From the NCBI GenBank assembly GCA_030159075.1, contig BROG01000557.1:236001-300000 (forward strand): a DNA stretch of 64,000 bases, given 5' to 3'. A model generated the notes under the pieces. The model saw nothing but the letters and a program-made list of their open reading frames with translations. It had not been told where the DNA came from and searched no databases. Of this stretch, positions 51,326 through 63,708 are shown one piece after another. This DNA is from Atrina japonica. Taxonomy: Eukaryota; Mollusca; Bivalvia; Pterioida; Pinnidae. Each line of letters starts with the position of its first letter. Position 1 is the stretch's first letter. Made by a program: the position numbers and the translations under genes.

Positions 51326-51560
51326 TTTATGCCACACTCAATTATTTTTCAGTCACATGGTGGCTAGCAGATTTTTGTGGTGGAGGAGAGAACCCAGTTA
51401 CAACTTGGTAAGAGACCACCGGCCATCCAAAAGTAAACTAGCAAACTTTCTCACAAAAATTAGCTTAGGTTTCAGCAGGGCTTGACCCAGCACTGACCAG
51501 AAGTGAGAGATTTCATGGTTCAAAGTGTGATGCTTAAACCTTTAAGCCACGTAGACCCCA
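51325..51560 (-). mobile_element. tRNA-derived SINE, copy 3 (best preserved)
   Basis: The minus strand starts GGGGTCTACGTGGCTTAAAG then GTTTAAGCA, a tRNA-like 5' end with an A box (about 51531-51550). It continues to GGGTCAAGCCC, a B-box-like segment (about 51478-51488). The body includes AGAGACCACCGGCC and CCACACTCAATTATTTTTCA. Similar SINEs are widespread in bivalves. Overlapping open frames at 51074-51485 are not supported as genes. Confidence 0.75.
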
Positions 51561-51564
51561 CAAG

Positions 51565-51860
51565 AGGTTGTGAAGAAAACAGGGCTATTTTGGCACACAT
51601 AAATGATTTTAAAGTCAATATCTTAAATGTTGCAAATGAAAATGAATTCTGCTTATAAATAAGTCAGTAGGGACACTACAAATGACATACAAGTAGGATA
51701 TTGTTAAACATACAATGGCTCATTAATTCATAATAATTGATTGATTTGTTGTATATAAAGGATATATAAGAAAGTTGATAAGAATTGTCTAAGGACCATC
51801 GATACAAAGTATTAATGTCGTGAGGTTAGACGTCAAGGTCAAATACAGACATAAATGAAG
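51565..51860. mobile_element. Fragment of the dispersed bivalve repeat
   Basis: AAATGAAAATGAATTCTGCT and the TTGTATATAAAGGATATATA-AGAAAGTTG segment match internal parts of the copies at 8.3-9.2 and 17.0-17.15 kb. Confidence 0.6.
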
Positions 51861-51864
51861 AATA

Positions 51865-52676
51865 AAAGTTTTTTTTGTCAATTTTCACACTCATGTTGGC
51901 ATCTTTTGTAGGCTGTATTTATGTTGATGTTTCATGTTAACACTGATGTTGGTATCTTTTGTAGGCTGTATTTATGTTGATGTTTCATGTTAAAACTGAT
52001 GTTGGTATCTTTTGTAGACTGTATTTATGTTGATGTTTCATGTTAACACTGATGTTGGTATCTTTTGTAGGCTGTATTTATGTTGATGTTTCATGTTAAC
52101 ACTGATGTTGGTATCTTTTGTAGGCTGTATTTATGTTGATGTTTCATGTTAACACTGATGTTGGTATCTTTTGTAGGCTGTATTTATGTTGATGTTTCAT
52201 GTTAACACTGATGTTGGTATCTTTTGTAGGCTGTATTTATGTTGATGTTTCATGTTAACACTGATGTTGGTATCTTTTGTAGACTGTATTTATGTTGATG
52301 TTTCATGTTAACACTGATGTTGGTATCTTTTGTAGGCTGTATTTATGTTGATGTTTCATGTTAACACTGATGTTGGTATCTTTTGTAGGCTGTATTTATG
52401 TTGATGTTTCATGTTAACACTCATGTTGGCATCTTTTGTAGGCTGTATTTATGTTGATGTTTCATGTTAACACTGATGTTGACATCTTTTGTAGGTTGTA
52501 GTGTTGATGTCTTATGTTAACACTGATGTTGACATCTTTTGTAGGTTGTAGTGTTGATGTCATATGTTGACACTGATGTTGGCATCTTTTGTAGGTTGTA
52601 GTGTTGATGTCATATGTTGACACTGATGTTGGCATCTTTTGTAGGTTGTAGTGTTGATGTCTTAGGTTAACACTGG
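51865..52676. repeat. 53-bp minisatellite, about 15 copies
   Basis: The unit contains ACTGATGTTGGTATCTTTTG and TAGGCTGTATTTATGTTGAT. Period 53 bp is read from 52141 to 52194. The last four units change to a shorter GTTGTAGTGTTGATGTC form. Confidence 0.96.
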
Positions 52677-52739
52677 TATCTGTAAAATGGCTGAGGTGCT
52701 TTGGAAAGGGGGGAAGAGAAAATTTAGTGAAATCTAAGC

Positions 52740-52925
52740 AGCTATCACCAGATGGTTTTTAATTCTTGGCATGGTGTACAAATTGAATACAAGACATAAT
52801 TTTTCGGACTTGGCATGGTGTACAAATTGAATACAAGACATAATTTTTCGGACTTGGCATGGTGTACAAATTGAATACAAGACATAATTTTTCGGACTTG
52901 GCATGGTGTACAGATGGAACACAGG
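52740..52925. repeat. 44-bp minisatellite, about 4 copies
   Basis: The unit contains TTCGGACTTGGCATGGTGTA, then CAAATTGAATACAAGAC. The 62-codon minus frame is a repeat translation. Confidence 0.93.
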
Positions 52926-53174
52926 TCACATTGGTAAAAATGAAGATTTTACTGTGATGGTTGTACTTAAATAGAATTTAAAAAATAAATATGAAATATC
53001 AGACAAAAAACAATTTTTACTGAAGTTTTTTTTTATAAGGAATTTAGTATAACAGCCTGTTAGCAAATTTTCAATAAAAGGTCCCGTAATGAAATAAAAC
53101 TTACGTATACTGAATTGAAAACCTAAGTCAAAATTTATCAGTTAAATCTGAAATATGACAAAAATATCAAAGTC

Positions 53175-54955
53175 AATTCATACAGGCAAAGAATGGCCCA
53201 ACTCTCATACAGGCAAAGAATGGCCCAACTCTCATACAGCCAAATAATAGTCCAACTCTCATACAGGCAAATAATGGTCCAACTCTCATACAGGTAAACA
53301 ATGGTCCAACTCTCATACATGTAAATAATGGTCCAACTCTCATATAGGTAAATAATAGTCCAACTCTCATACAGGTAAATAATAGTCCAACTCTCATACA
53401 GGCAAATAATGGTCCAACTCTCATACATGTAAATAATGGTCCAACTCTCATACAGGTAAATAATAGTCCAACTCTCATACAGGCAAATAATGGTTCAACT
53501 CTCATACAGGCAAATAATGGTCTAACTCTCATACAGGCAAATAATGGTCTAACTCTCATACAGGCAAACTATGGTCCAAATACAGGCAAAGGATGGCCCA
53601 ATTCTCATATAGGCAAACAATGGTCCAACTTACATACAGGCAATGAATGGCCCAACTCTTATATAGGCAAATAATGGTCCAACTCTCATACAGGCAAAGA
53701 ATGGCTCAACTCTCATACAGGCAAAGAATGGTCCAACTCTCATACAGGTAAATAATGGTCCAACTCTCATACAGGCAAACTATGGTCCAACTCTCACACA
53801 GGCAAAGAATGGCCCAACTCTCATACAGGCAAAGAATGGTCCAACTCTCATACAGGCAAATAATGGTCCAACTCTCATACATGTAAATAATGGTCCAACT
53901 CTCATACAGGCAAACTATGGTCCAACTCTCATACAGGCAAAGAATGGTCCAACTCTCATACAGGCAAATAATGGTCCAACTCTCATACAGGCAAACTATG
54001 GTCCAACTCTCATACAGGCAAAGAATGGTCCAACTCTCATACAGGCAAATAATGGTCCAACTCTCACACAGGCAAATAATGGTCCAACTCTCATACAGGT
54101 AAATAATGGCTTACCTCTCATACAGGCAAAGAATGGTCCAACTCTCATACAGGCAAAGAATGGTCCAACTCTCATACAGGCAAACTATGGTCCAACTTGC
54201 ATACAGGCAATGAATGGCCAAACTCTCATATAGGCAAATAATGGTCTAACTCTCATACAGGCAAAGAATGGTCCAACTCTCATATAGGTAAATAATGGCC
54301 CAACTCTAATACAGGCAAATAATGGTCCAACTCTCATACAGGCAAAGAATGGTCCAACTCTCATACAGGCAAAGAATGGTCCAACTCTCATACAGGCAAA
54401 TAATGGTCTAACTCTCATATAGGTAAATAATGGCCCAACTCTCATACAGGCAAAGAATGGTCCAACTCTCATACAGGTAAATAATGGCCAAACTCTCATA
54501 CAGGCAAATAATGGTCTAACTCTCATATAGGTAAATAATGGCCCAACTCTCATACAGGCAAACAATGGTCCAACTTACATACAGGCAATGAATGGCCCAA
54601 CTCTTATATAGGCAAATAATAGTCCAACTCTCACACAGGCAAAGAATGGCCCAACTCTCATACAGGCAAAGAATGGCCCAACTCTCATAGATGAAAATAA
54701 TGGTCCAACTCTCATACAGGCAAAGAATGGCCCAACTCTCATAGATGAAAATAATGGTCCAACTCTCATACAGGCAAAGAATGGCCCAATTCTCATACAG
54801 GCATTGCATGGCCCCCTCATAGATGTAAACAATGACCCAAATCTAATACAAGTAAATAATGGCCTAATTCTCATACTGGCAAAGAATGACCCAAATCTCA
54901 TATAGGTAAATAATGGCCTAATCTCATACAAGTAAATAATGGCCTAACTCTCATG
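53175..54955. repeat. 27-bp minisatellite, about 65 copies
   Basis: The unit contains GGTCCAACTCTCATACAGGC, then AAATAAT or AAAGAAT. As 27 is a multiple of 3, frames on both strands stay open, giving nonapeptide repeats; none has support as a gene. GGCCCAACTC and GGTAAATAAT variants alternate in larger blocks. Confidence 0.97.
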
Positions 54956-55197
54956 TACTCTTATATTCTATATAAGAAATGAAAGTTATGAATCTGTCTA
55001 TTGGATGAGATTTAAAGCTAGGCCTCTGTGATGGCTGGCATGACACTTTAAAAAATCTGCACTGCACTGGCATTAGGTCCAAAGCACAAGTAAATATTTA
55101 TGGCATTATGCCTAAATCTAGTGACATCTTCATTTAAATTAAAAATTCTAGGTGGAATGTAAAAGAACAATTATCAAAGAAATATAATGGTTATAGT

Positions 55198-55480
55198 TTG
55201 TTTGTTAGTTATTTGTTGTATAATGTTCCTCTCAAGAATCTTTCACTGATATGGAGACATCATCAAATGCCGGTGAAGGGCTTCAAATTTTTGGCCTATA
55301 CTCGGCACTTACAGCCATTGAGCAGTGAGGTTTCTTTAACGTGCTGACACCTACTGTGAGAAGGGACCTCTGTTTTTACTATCTCATTCGAAGGACAGTA
55401 AAAACCAACCTGCTGCTGGCTGGACTTGAATCACAACCTCACGATCAAGAGTCAAGCATGGCACTGACTCATCCCGGCCA
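55198..55480 (-). mobile_element. tRNA-derived SINE with the widespread bivalve body
   Basis: The body carries CTTTCACTGATATGGAGACA, AAATGCCGGTGAAGGGCTTC and CACCTACTGTGAGAAGGGAC, and is the same family as the insert at 29.07 kb. The right end on the minus strand reads TGGCCGGGATGAGTCAGTGC..., then GTGATTCAAGTCC (about 55422-55433) as a B-box-like segment. The 60-codon plus frame across it is not a gene. Confidence 0.75.
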
Positions 55481-55782
55481 GCTCCATTATATATATAGAG
55501 ATTCTACAATGAGTGTTAGTTGATTATCATGTTTATCTAACTTGAGCTTGTTAATTTTCAAAAGTTCTTTTATCACCAACAACTGGCTTGATGCAACTTC
55601 ATGTGCAAACATTTTCATAACATTAGTAGTGCAGACTCAAACAATGAGTCAAAGTTCACATTCCTATTTGGACCAATGACATGTCCCATGTGTGTTAACC
55701 ACATGTAGTTAACACGAAAACTTTAAACAACTATGTTTCTGTTTAATCGGCTCATTTTTCATGGTTTAACCATACGTGTTAT

Positions 55783-55784
<2 letters not shown>

Positions 55785-55828
<44 letters not shown>
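55785..55828. repeat. (AT)n microsatellite
   Basis: Uninterrupted alternating TA run. Confidence 0.97.
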
Positions 55829-55837
<9 letters not shown>

Positions 55838-57117
55838 CTATGTTCAGCAGTGAAAGATAATTCACCATTTTGTTATCCCTCATTGTGATAAATATCATTT
55901 ACCTGTTACATGTGTACAAACCTTCAAAAGTATTTTAGAAAAAATGAAAGCTCTTTTCTTCTAGTCTTAGATTTCTTTTTTCTTTCAAATTATTTAAGAA
56001 ATTTCTTGAGTTTGAATAGTACGGGATTTGTTTTATCATGAAGTCAAAAATTGATCGTTACCATGACTTTGTATTATGTAATGGTATTAATGAAATGTAT
56101 TAAAATGTATTCACCTGCTATTCAGGACTTTGAAATCTGATCTCGCTGTGTGCATGTATCATCTTAAAGTAAATTATAAAAAATGAGAGTCATGCAAATC
56201 AGATTTTATTCATTTTTCTTATAACCTTATTTCAATGTCACTTGAAAGTAACCTTTTATATTCTATTTAAATAATGAAATTCATAATTATATATCTAATT
56301 TTTCTATGTCAGGTATCCAGTCACATCATGATGAAACATGAAAATCACTTTACTGTTACAATTATCTAAAAGTGACTATAAATCAAAAGTTAAATACCGT
56401 TAACCATTGACGGACTTAATTAAGTGAAAAATTCTGCACTTTTAGTATCATTACATGTTAGATTTTTTTTTACCTATCTCGATAAAATCAGTAATGCTCA
56501 GAATTTTATTTCCATCTTTAAGAGATTTATCATAATTTATGGACACAGTTAACATCCACCTTCAGAAAAAGTTCAGGCTGAGCTGACAGAAAGGAATAAT
56601 TTAATAGAGAAGCCCACATCTTTTCTTTTTCTTGCGCATACAATGTAAACAGAATTTTAAATGATTTAAAACACAAAGTAACATAAGAATTTTAATTTTG
56701 TATCATTGGATATGTTTCTGTTTAGAGTGTAACAACCTATTGTGCATATCTTTACACTTATTTAACATGGACAAACTTACAGACAATCTAATATATGTGT
56801 ATTCCTGTGTGTACATGACATACAAAAATCTCAACTAACATGTTTCACCCTAACATTTTGATTATAAAACATTCCATCTACATATTTCTCTATTTACTGT
56901 TATATGTAAAATGTATCATGTTGTCTAGATAAAATCTCAAAAATTAACCACTATGGTATCGAATTTTATTTCTTTAAAAAAAAAAATTATTTTGAAGACA
57001 ATGAAATTAAACAAAACCTTAAGAAAATTTCATCAGTAATCTATAGATTTTAAATGTGACAAATCCGTTAGATTGGAAGTGGTTCCCAGAGTGTTACTAT
57101 TGCATATATTTTTACAG

Positions 57118-57207
57118 CGCTATTCACTTCACACAATATCGTGCAAGAACTGGAAAAATGTTCTTTTCATGTGACTCGTTATAGGATTACTGATAAAGCT
57201 GCTCATT
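57118..57207 (+). other. Weak candidate internal exon, 90 bp, phase 1-1
   Basis: Preceded by TGCATATATTTTTACAG and followed by GTGAGT, both good splice-site matches. One of the three frames is fully open, starting LFTSHNIVQE and ending ITDKAAH; the other two have stops. Length is a multiple of three and the phase would match the 29.95 kb candidate. No family recognised. Confidence 0.25.
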
Positions 57208-57907
57208 GTGAGTCAAGTGAACATTAACTGAGAGTCATCGTGTCGTCAATGCAATCGTATAGACAGCTTGCAGTGATACTCATCAAAAGTCAAATTTAAA
57301 CGGGAGAAAAGATGTAAATTTCCCACAGGTGACCGATGCATTGTTTTCTAAAATATAATGACTCAAAATGGTTGTGAATCTTCAACATTGGTGGTATTAC
57401 AGGTGTATGGAGGTCACATTTCCAATGGCAGCGATTTAAAGATGATATCAGCACGTTGGTCTTCTGCTTCATTTTGTTGCAATCAGAATCATTCAGTCTA
57501 TTAGTTTCGACATGAATACATCTCACTATCTTCCTTGTCAATTGTCAGAGGCAGTCAATGATATGCAAAAATGATTTTGAAAGTGCTGATAAGAGAACAC
57601 CTATCATTTTGATGTCATTGACTTTGGGTTGACACGGTTTCGCTTTTTATCTATTTATTATCATTTTGGTTCAGTTTTTTGTCCAAAGGAGTTGATTATA
57701 TGATTTGAACTTCTTTTTGGATCATTACTTGTAGGTAAAACAGCATTAATAAAACTTGATCATCTCCCAAGGTTTGTAAAGACACATTTTCTGCGGGTAT
57801 TATGTAGATGTGTAATTAATATGGGTAATACAATTCTAACAACCAAGAAGCAGAGAACTGGTCACTGACCAGATGTAATTGACATTTGTTGTTGTAGTTT
57901 AAACACA

Positions 57908-60540
57908 TTAAATGTGAGTCCATGAAAAAAGTGTTAATGTGAGTCCATGATAAAAAGTGTTAATATGAGTCCATGATAAAAAGTGTCAATGTGAGTCCAT
58001 GAAAAAAGTGTTAATGTGAGTCCATGAAAAAAGTGTTAATGTGAGTCCATGATAAAAAGTGTTAATGTGAGTCCATGATAAAAAGTGTTAATGTGAGTCC
58101 ATGATAAAAAGTGTTAATGTGAGTCCATAAAAAAATGTGAGTCCATGAAAAGTGTGAGTCTATGAAAAAAGTGTTAATGTGAGTCCATGATAAAAAGTGT
58201 TAATATGAGTCTATGAAAAAGTGTTAATGTGAGTCCAAGAAAAAGTGTTAATATGAGTCTATGAAAAAAGTGTTAATGTGAGTCCATGATAAAAAGTGTT
58301 AATATGAGTCTATGAAAAAGTGTTAATGTGAGTCCATGAAAAAAGTGTTAATGTGAGTCCATGATAAAAAGTGTTAATGGGAGTCCATGAAAAAAGTGTT
58401 AATATGAGTCTATGAAAAAAGTGTTAATGTGAGTCCATGAAAAAAGTGTTAATGTGAGTCCATGATAAAAAGTGTTAATGTGAGTCCATGATAAAAAGTG
58501 TTAATGTGAGTCCATGAAAAAAAAGTGAGTCCATGAAAAAGTGTTAATGTGAGTCCATGAAAAAAGTGTTAATGTGAGTCCATGATAAAAAGTGTTAATT
58601 GAGTCCATGAAAAAAGTGTTAATGTGAGTCCATGACAAAAAAAGTTAATGTGAGTCCATGATAAAAAGTGTTAATGTGAGTCCATGACAAAAAGTGTTAA
58701 TGTGAGTCCATGATAAAAAGTGTTAATGTGAGTCCATGAAAAAAGTGTTAATGTGAGTCCATGATAAAAAGTGTTTGTCCATGACAAAAAGTGTTAATGT
58801 GAGTCCATGATAAAAAGTGTAAATATAAGTCCATGAAAAAAGTGTTAATGTGAGTCCATGAAAAAAGTGTTAATGTGAGTCCATGAAAAAAGTGTTAATG
58901 TGAGTCCATGAAAAAAGTGTTAATGTGAGTCCATGACAAAAAGTGTTAATGTGAGTCCATGACAAAAAGTGTTAATGTGAGTCCATGAAAAAGTGTTAAT
59001 GTGAGTCCATGATAAAAAGTGTTGATGGAAGTCCATGAAAAAGTGTTTATATGAAAATAGTGTTAATACGAGTCCATGAACAAGTGTTAATGTGAGTCCA
59101 TGATAAAAAGTGTCAATGTGAGTCCATGAAAAAAGTGTTCATGTGAGTCCATGAAAAAAGTGTTAATGTGAGTCCAAGAAAAAGTGTTAATGTGAGTCCA
59201 TGATAAAAAGTGTTGATGGGAGTCCATGAAAAAGTGTTAATGTGAGTCCATGAAAAAGTGTAAATATAAGTCCATGAAAAAAGTGTTAATGTGAGTCCAT
59301 GAAAAAAGTGTTAATGTGAGTCCATGAAAAAAGATGGGTTGAAAAAGTGTTAATATGGGTCCATGGAAAAAGTGTTAATGTGAGTCCATGATAAAAAGTG
59401 TTAATATGAGTCTATGAAAAAGTGTTAATGTGAGTCCATGATAAAAAGTGTTGATGGAAGTCCATGAAAAAGTGTTTATATGAAAATAGTGTTAATACGA
59501 GTCCATGAACAAGTGTTAATGTGAGTCCATGATAAAAAGTGTCAATGTGAGTCCATGAAAAAGTGTTAATGTGAGTCCATGAAAAAGTGTTAATGTGAGT
59601 CCATGAACAAGTGTTAATGTGAGTCCATGATAAAAAGTGTTAATGGGAGTCCATGAAAAAGTGTTAATGTGAGTCCATGAAAAAGTGTAAATATAAGTCC
59701 ATGAAAAAAGTGTTAATTGAGTCCATGAAAAAAGTGTTTGTGATCCATGAAAAAACTTATCCATGAAAAAGTGTTAACCATGAAAAAGTGTTAATGTGAG
59801 TCCATGAAAAAGTGTTAATGTGAGTCCATGATAAAAAGTGTTGATGGAAGTCCACGAAAAAGTGTTTATATGAAAATAGTGTTAATAAGAGTCCATGAAA
59901 AAGTGTTAATGTGAGTCCATGAAAAAGTGTAAATACAAGTCCATGAAAAAAGTGTTAATGTGAGTCCATGGAAAAAGTGTTAATGTGAGTCCATAATAAA
60001 AAGTGTTGATGGAAGTCCATGAAAAAGTGTTTATATGAAAATAGTGTTAATACGAGTCCATGAAAAAGTGTTAATGTGAGTCCATGAAAAAGTGTAAATA
60101 TAAGTCCATGAAAAAAGTGTTAATGTGAGTCCATGGAAAAAGTGTTAATGTGAGTCCATGAAACATTTAATGTGGTCCATGATTTGATGGAAGTCCATGA
60201 AAAAGTGTTTATATGAAAATAGTGTTAATACGAGTCCATGAAAAAAAAGTGTTTGTGAGTCATGAAAAAAGTGTTAAATTAGTCCATGATAAAAAGTGTT
60301 AATCCAGTCCATTTAAAAAGTGTCAGTCCATGAAAAAATTAACAGTCCATTGAAAAAAGTGTTTTGTGAGTCATGATAAAAATGACACATCCATGATAAA
60401 AAGTGTTAATGTGTCCATCATAAAAAATGTTAATGTGAGTCCATGGTCCAGTGTTAATGTGAGATCATGAAAAAAATGTTAATGTGAGTCCATGATAAAA
60501 AGTGTTAATGTGAGTCAATGAAAAAGTATTAATATGAGTT
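57908..60540. repeat. 25/26-bp minisatellite, about 100 copies
   Basis: The unit contains GTGAGTCCATGATAAAAAGT or GTGAGTCCATGAAAAAAGT, then GTTAAT. A larger block with GTTTATATGAAAATAGTGTT recurs at about 59043, 59469, 59868, 60027 and 60207. Units become fragmentary from 60160 to 60450. Confidence 0.97.
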
Positions 60541-60679
60541 GTTGTTTTGGTTTTCATTAAACTTACAGACATTAACCTAAAGTGAGGTCCATAAAAGATT
60601 GAATCATGAAATAATGGCATAATAATGTATGAGCGCACGATCTTGTACAATAAAGACTTACATAAAAAATTATACATTC

Positions 60680-61005
60680 TAGTCCAGATTTGTTCATTAA
60701 AAAATTACACATTCTGATCCAGATTTGTTCATTAAAAAATTAACAGTAAGTCCAGGGTACACAAATTTTTCATAAAAATTACATTTGGTCCAGATTTGTT
60801 CATTTTTACACATTCTGATTTGTTCATTAAAAAATTACACATTCTGGTCCAGATTTGTTCATTAAAAATGACACATTCTGGTCCAGATTTGTTCATTAAA
60901 AAATTACACATTCTGATCCAGATTTGTTCATTAAAAATGACACATTCTGATCCAGATTTGTTCATTAAAAATGACACATTCTGGTCCAGATTTGTTCATA
61001 AAACA
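60680..61005. repeat. 34/35-bp minisatellite, about 9 copies
   Basis: The unit contains CCAGATTTGTTCATTAAAAA, then ATTACACATTCTG. Partly garbled at 60735-60820. The open frames on both strands are repeat translations. Confidence 0.94.
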
Positions 61006-61229
61006 GTGAAAAACATGATGGTTTTTTGTAATTGTTATTTGACATTCACCAGTAATTGGCCTTGAAATTCATATATAAATGTCTTGAAAAGAACTGAAAA
61101 AATTGCATGACTCCTGCATTTATTCATCAGTAGGTAGGGTAAAATTTCATAATACATTTGGATGATTTACTGACTAACTGTATTTACTTGACAGTAATCT
61201 GTATTCACTAGATATTTGTCTTTCAGTTA

Positions 61230-61690
61230 TACTCTAGATATATCTCTATCAGAAATATTCTAGATATATCTCTATCAGATATATTCTAGATATTAGTCTA
61301 TCAGTTATATTCTAGATATATCTCTATCATATATATTCTAGATATTTGTCTTTCAGTTATACTCTAGATATTTCTCTATCAGATATATTCTAGATATATT
61401 TTTATCAGATATATTCTAGATATTAGTCTATCAGTTATATTCTAGATATATCTCTATCAGATATATTCTAGATATATTTTTATCAGATATATTCTAGATA
61501 TTAGTCTATCAGTTATATTCTAGATATATCTCTATCAGATATATTCTAGATATATTTTTATCAGATATATTCTAGATATTAGTCTATCAGTTATATTCTA
61601 GATATATCTCTATCAGATATATTCTAGATATATTTTTATCAGATATATTCTAGATGTATGTCTATCAGTTATATTCTAAATATTTTTTCT
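61230..61690. repeat. 26-bp minisatellite in 78-bp higher-order units
   Basis: TATATTCTAGATATATCTCT, TATATTCTAGATATATTTTT and TATATTCTAGATATTAGTCT monomers follow in fixed order. TTAGTC recurs at 61423, 61501 and 61579, exactly 78 bp apart. Confidence 0.95.
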
Positions 61691-63112
61691 TTCAGTTACT
61701 ATTAAAATTATGCAGAAAATAGATTTTTTTGGTGTGATTCATGTTAAGATGTTGTTATTTTCAAGTATTTACCAAACACATAAGTTTGCATGAAAATAAG
61801 AATTTATCCTCTCCACTACCGGAAAATCTGTTAAATTGTGTGGTGAATCCTGATTTGATCATGAAATACCAAACAAGCTTCACATATTCTAGGTGATCAT
61901 ATTATTTACCCATTGTGTACTCAAGATTTAATTTCACAACTTTAGCCACAAGACACGAAAGGAAGTTGGTGTGTCTATGAATTCATTGATTCCACTTTGA
62001 TTATGAGATTTCTTAATAATGTTTTGTTCAAGCAAAACCATAAATATTCTCCTGTTACACAAATCCAAGATATCTAATTAGATTAAATAATACAAAATCC
62101 TTTTTGTACCTTGATTGCAATCTTAGATGAATTTTTTTATCTATTTTTTGTCTGTTTCGCTGACTCTACCTATTCTTCCATGCTTTTAAGTCAGAAAATC
62201 ACTGTCAAATTTCCTTGCTGAAATTAAAGGTAATTCTAGTCAAAAAGTAGGTATTTCAGGAAACTTCAGCTATTTAGTTTTCCCCTTATGTTACCTGTTA
62301 ATTGGTTCTTGATTCACCTGATGCTAGACCAGCCTGTTACATTGGAGTTGATATCCGGCATACGGCTATTAATTATCTAGCTTATCACATGTAATGAAAA
62401 CTTGCCACGAAATATAAACACTCATTGTGCTTGTATATTTGAATAAAAATAGTTTTCATGGAGATGTTTTTAGCATATTGTTTTACATATTTTATGCATG
62501 AAAAGGTGACAACATTTCTGTCACCTGAACTCTTGATATTAATTGTAAATAAGCAAATTAAGCACATTCATACCTAGTTTGGCAAAATTTGACATTAATT
62601 TCTTTTGCTGCTGCTGTTGTTGTAATTTTACTTTATTCCTTCCTATATGATGAATTTTGTAGGATTTTGAATAATGCTTTAATTCCACATGAATGAATGA
62701 TAATAGTTAGGAACAATTATCAAATAAGATACTTCATACTCAATAACAACAAAATGACAAAAACAATGATTTTTACAAATATAATAGCCATATATCTTAC
62801 ATCAAATAACCGGAAAAGTGACTGAAATTCTGCAAGAAAAAATCAAATAAAAGGAAATTAAATATCAAATTGTGGTTTAGGTTTGGTACAGGTATTAGAT
62901 ATTAATTTTTCTGTCAATTATATAATTGTTCACATTTTCATTAGTGCAGTGAGAAGATAGAGTTGATGTAGTTACCGTAGTCTATTACTGTATATTTTAT
63001 AGGCAGATGGTTATGAGTTAGAATCTGTTTCATAAAAAGATAGTACTCACCTTAAGTGGCCAGTCGGCCGGTCATGTAATACCTTTTGTTAATTTTCTAA
63101 TTTTAGACCAGT
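61691..63112. other. AT-rich unique sequence with a GC-rich patch near 63060
   Basis: No gene supported. The minus strand at about 63046-63051 reads TTAAG then GTGAGTAC, a good donor-like site next to the GC patch GGCCAGTCGGCCGGTC. Confidence 0.5.
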
Positions 63113-63708
63113 GTACTTATATTAGTATATTCACCATATAATATACATGTACATACACTGGTATATTGACCATATAATATACTTGTACATACACTGGTAC
63201 ATTGACCATATAATATACATGTACATACACTGGTACATTGACCATATAACATACTTGTACATACACTGGTATATTGACCATATAATATACATGTACATAC
63301 ACTGGTATATTGACCATATAACATACTTGTACATACACTGGTATATTGACCATATAATATACATGTACATACACTGGTATATTGACCATATAATATACAT
63401 GTACATACACTGGTATATTGACCATATAATATACATGTACATACACTGGTACATTGACCATATAACATACTTGTACATACACTGGTATATAGACTATATA
63501 ATATACATGTACATACACTGGTATATTGACCATATAATATACTTGTACATACACTGGTATATTGACCATATAATATACTTGTACATACACTGGTATATTG
63601 ACCATATAATATACATGTACATACACTGGTACATTGACCATATAATATACTTTTAAATACATTGATATATTGACCATATAATATACTTTTACATACATTG
63701 GTATATTG
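63113..63708. repeat. 36-bp minisatellite, about 16 copies
   Basis: The unit contains GTACATACACTGGTATATTG, then ACCATATAATATAC and AT or TT. As 36 is a multiple of 3, four or more frames stay open (for example a dodecapeptide MYIHWYIDHIIY). No support for a gene. Confidence 0.97.

Larger units (their letters stand above)
55501..57907. other. AT-rich unique sequence with one possible exon
   Basis: No long frame supported. An 81-codon minus frame (57296-57541) has no recognised domain. A possible 90-bp exon lies at 57118-57207. Confidence 0.5.

Noticed and set aside
51074..51485. Overlapping 68- and 113-codon plus frames
   Set aside because: They cross a duplication and the SINE; no domain.
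53138..54931. Several 90-128 codon minus frames
   Set aside because: 27-bp repeat translation in different frames of the same array.
55422..55480. Functional tRNA gene on minus
   Set aside because: A- and B-box-like words exist, but there is no cloverleaf or anticodon arm and it is joined to a SINE body.
55341..55523. 60-codon plus frame
   Set aside because: Lies within the SINE body and tRNA-like head.
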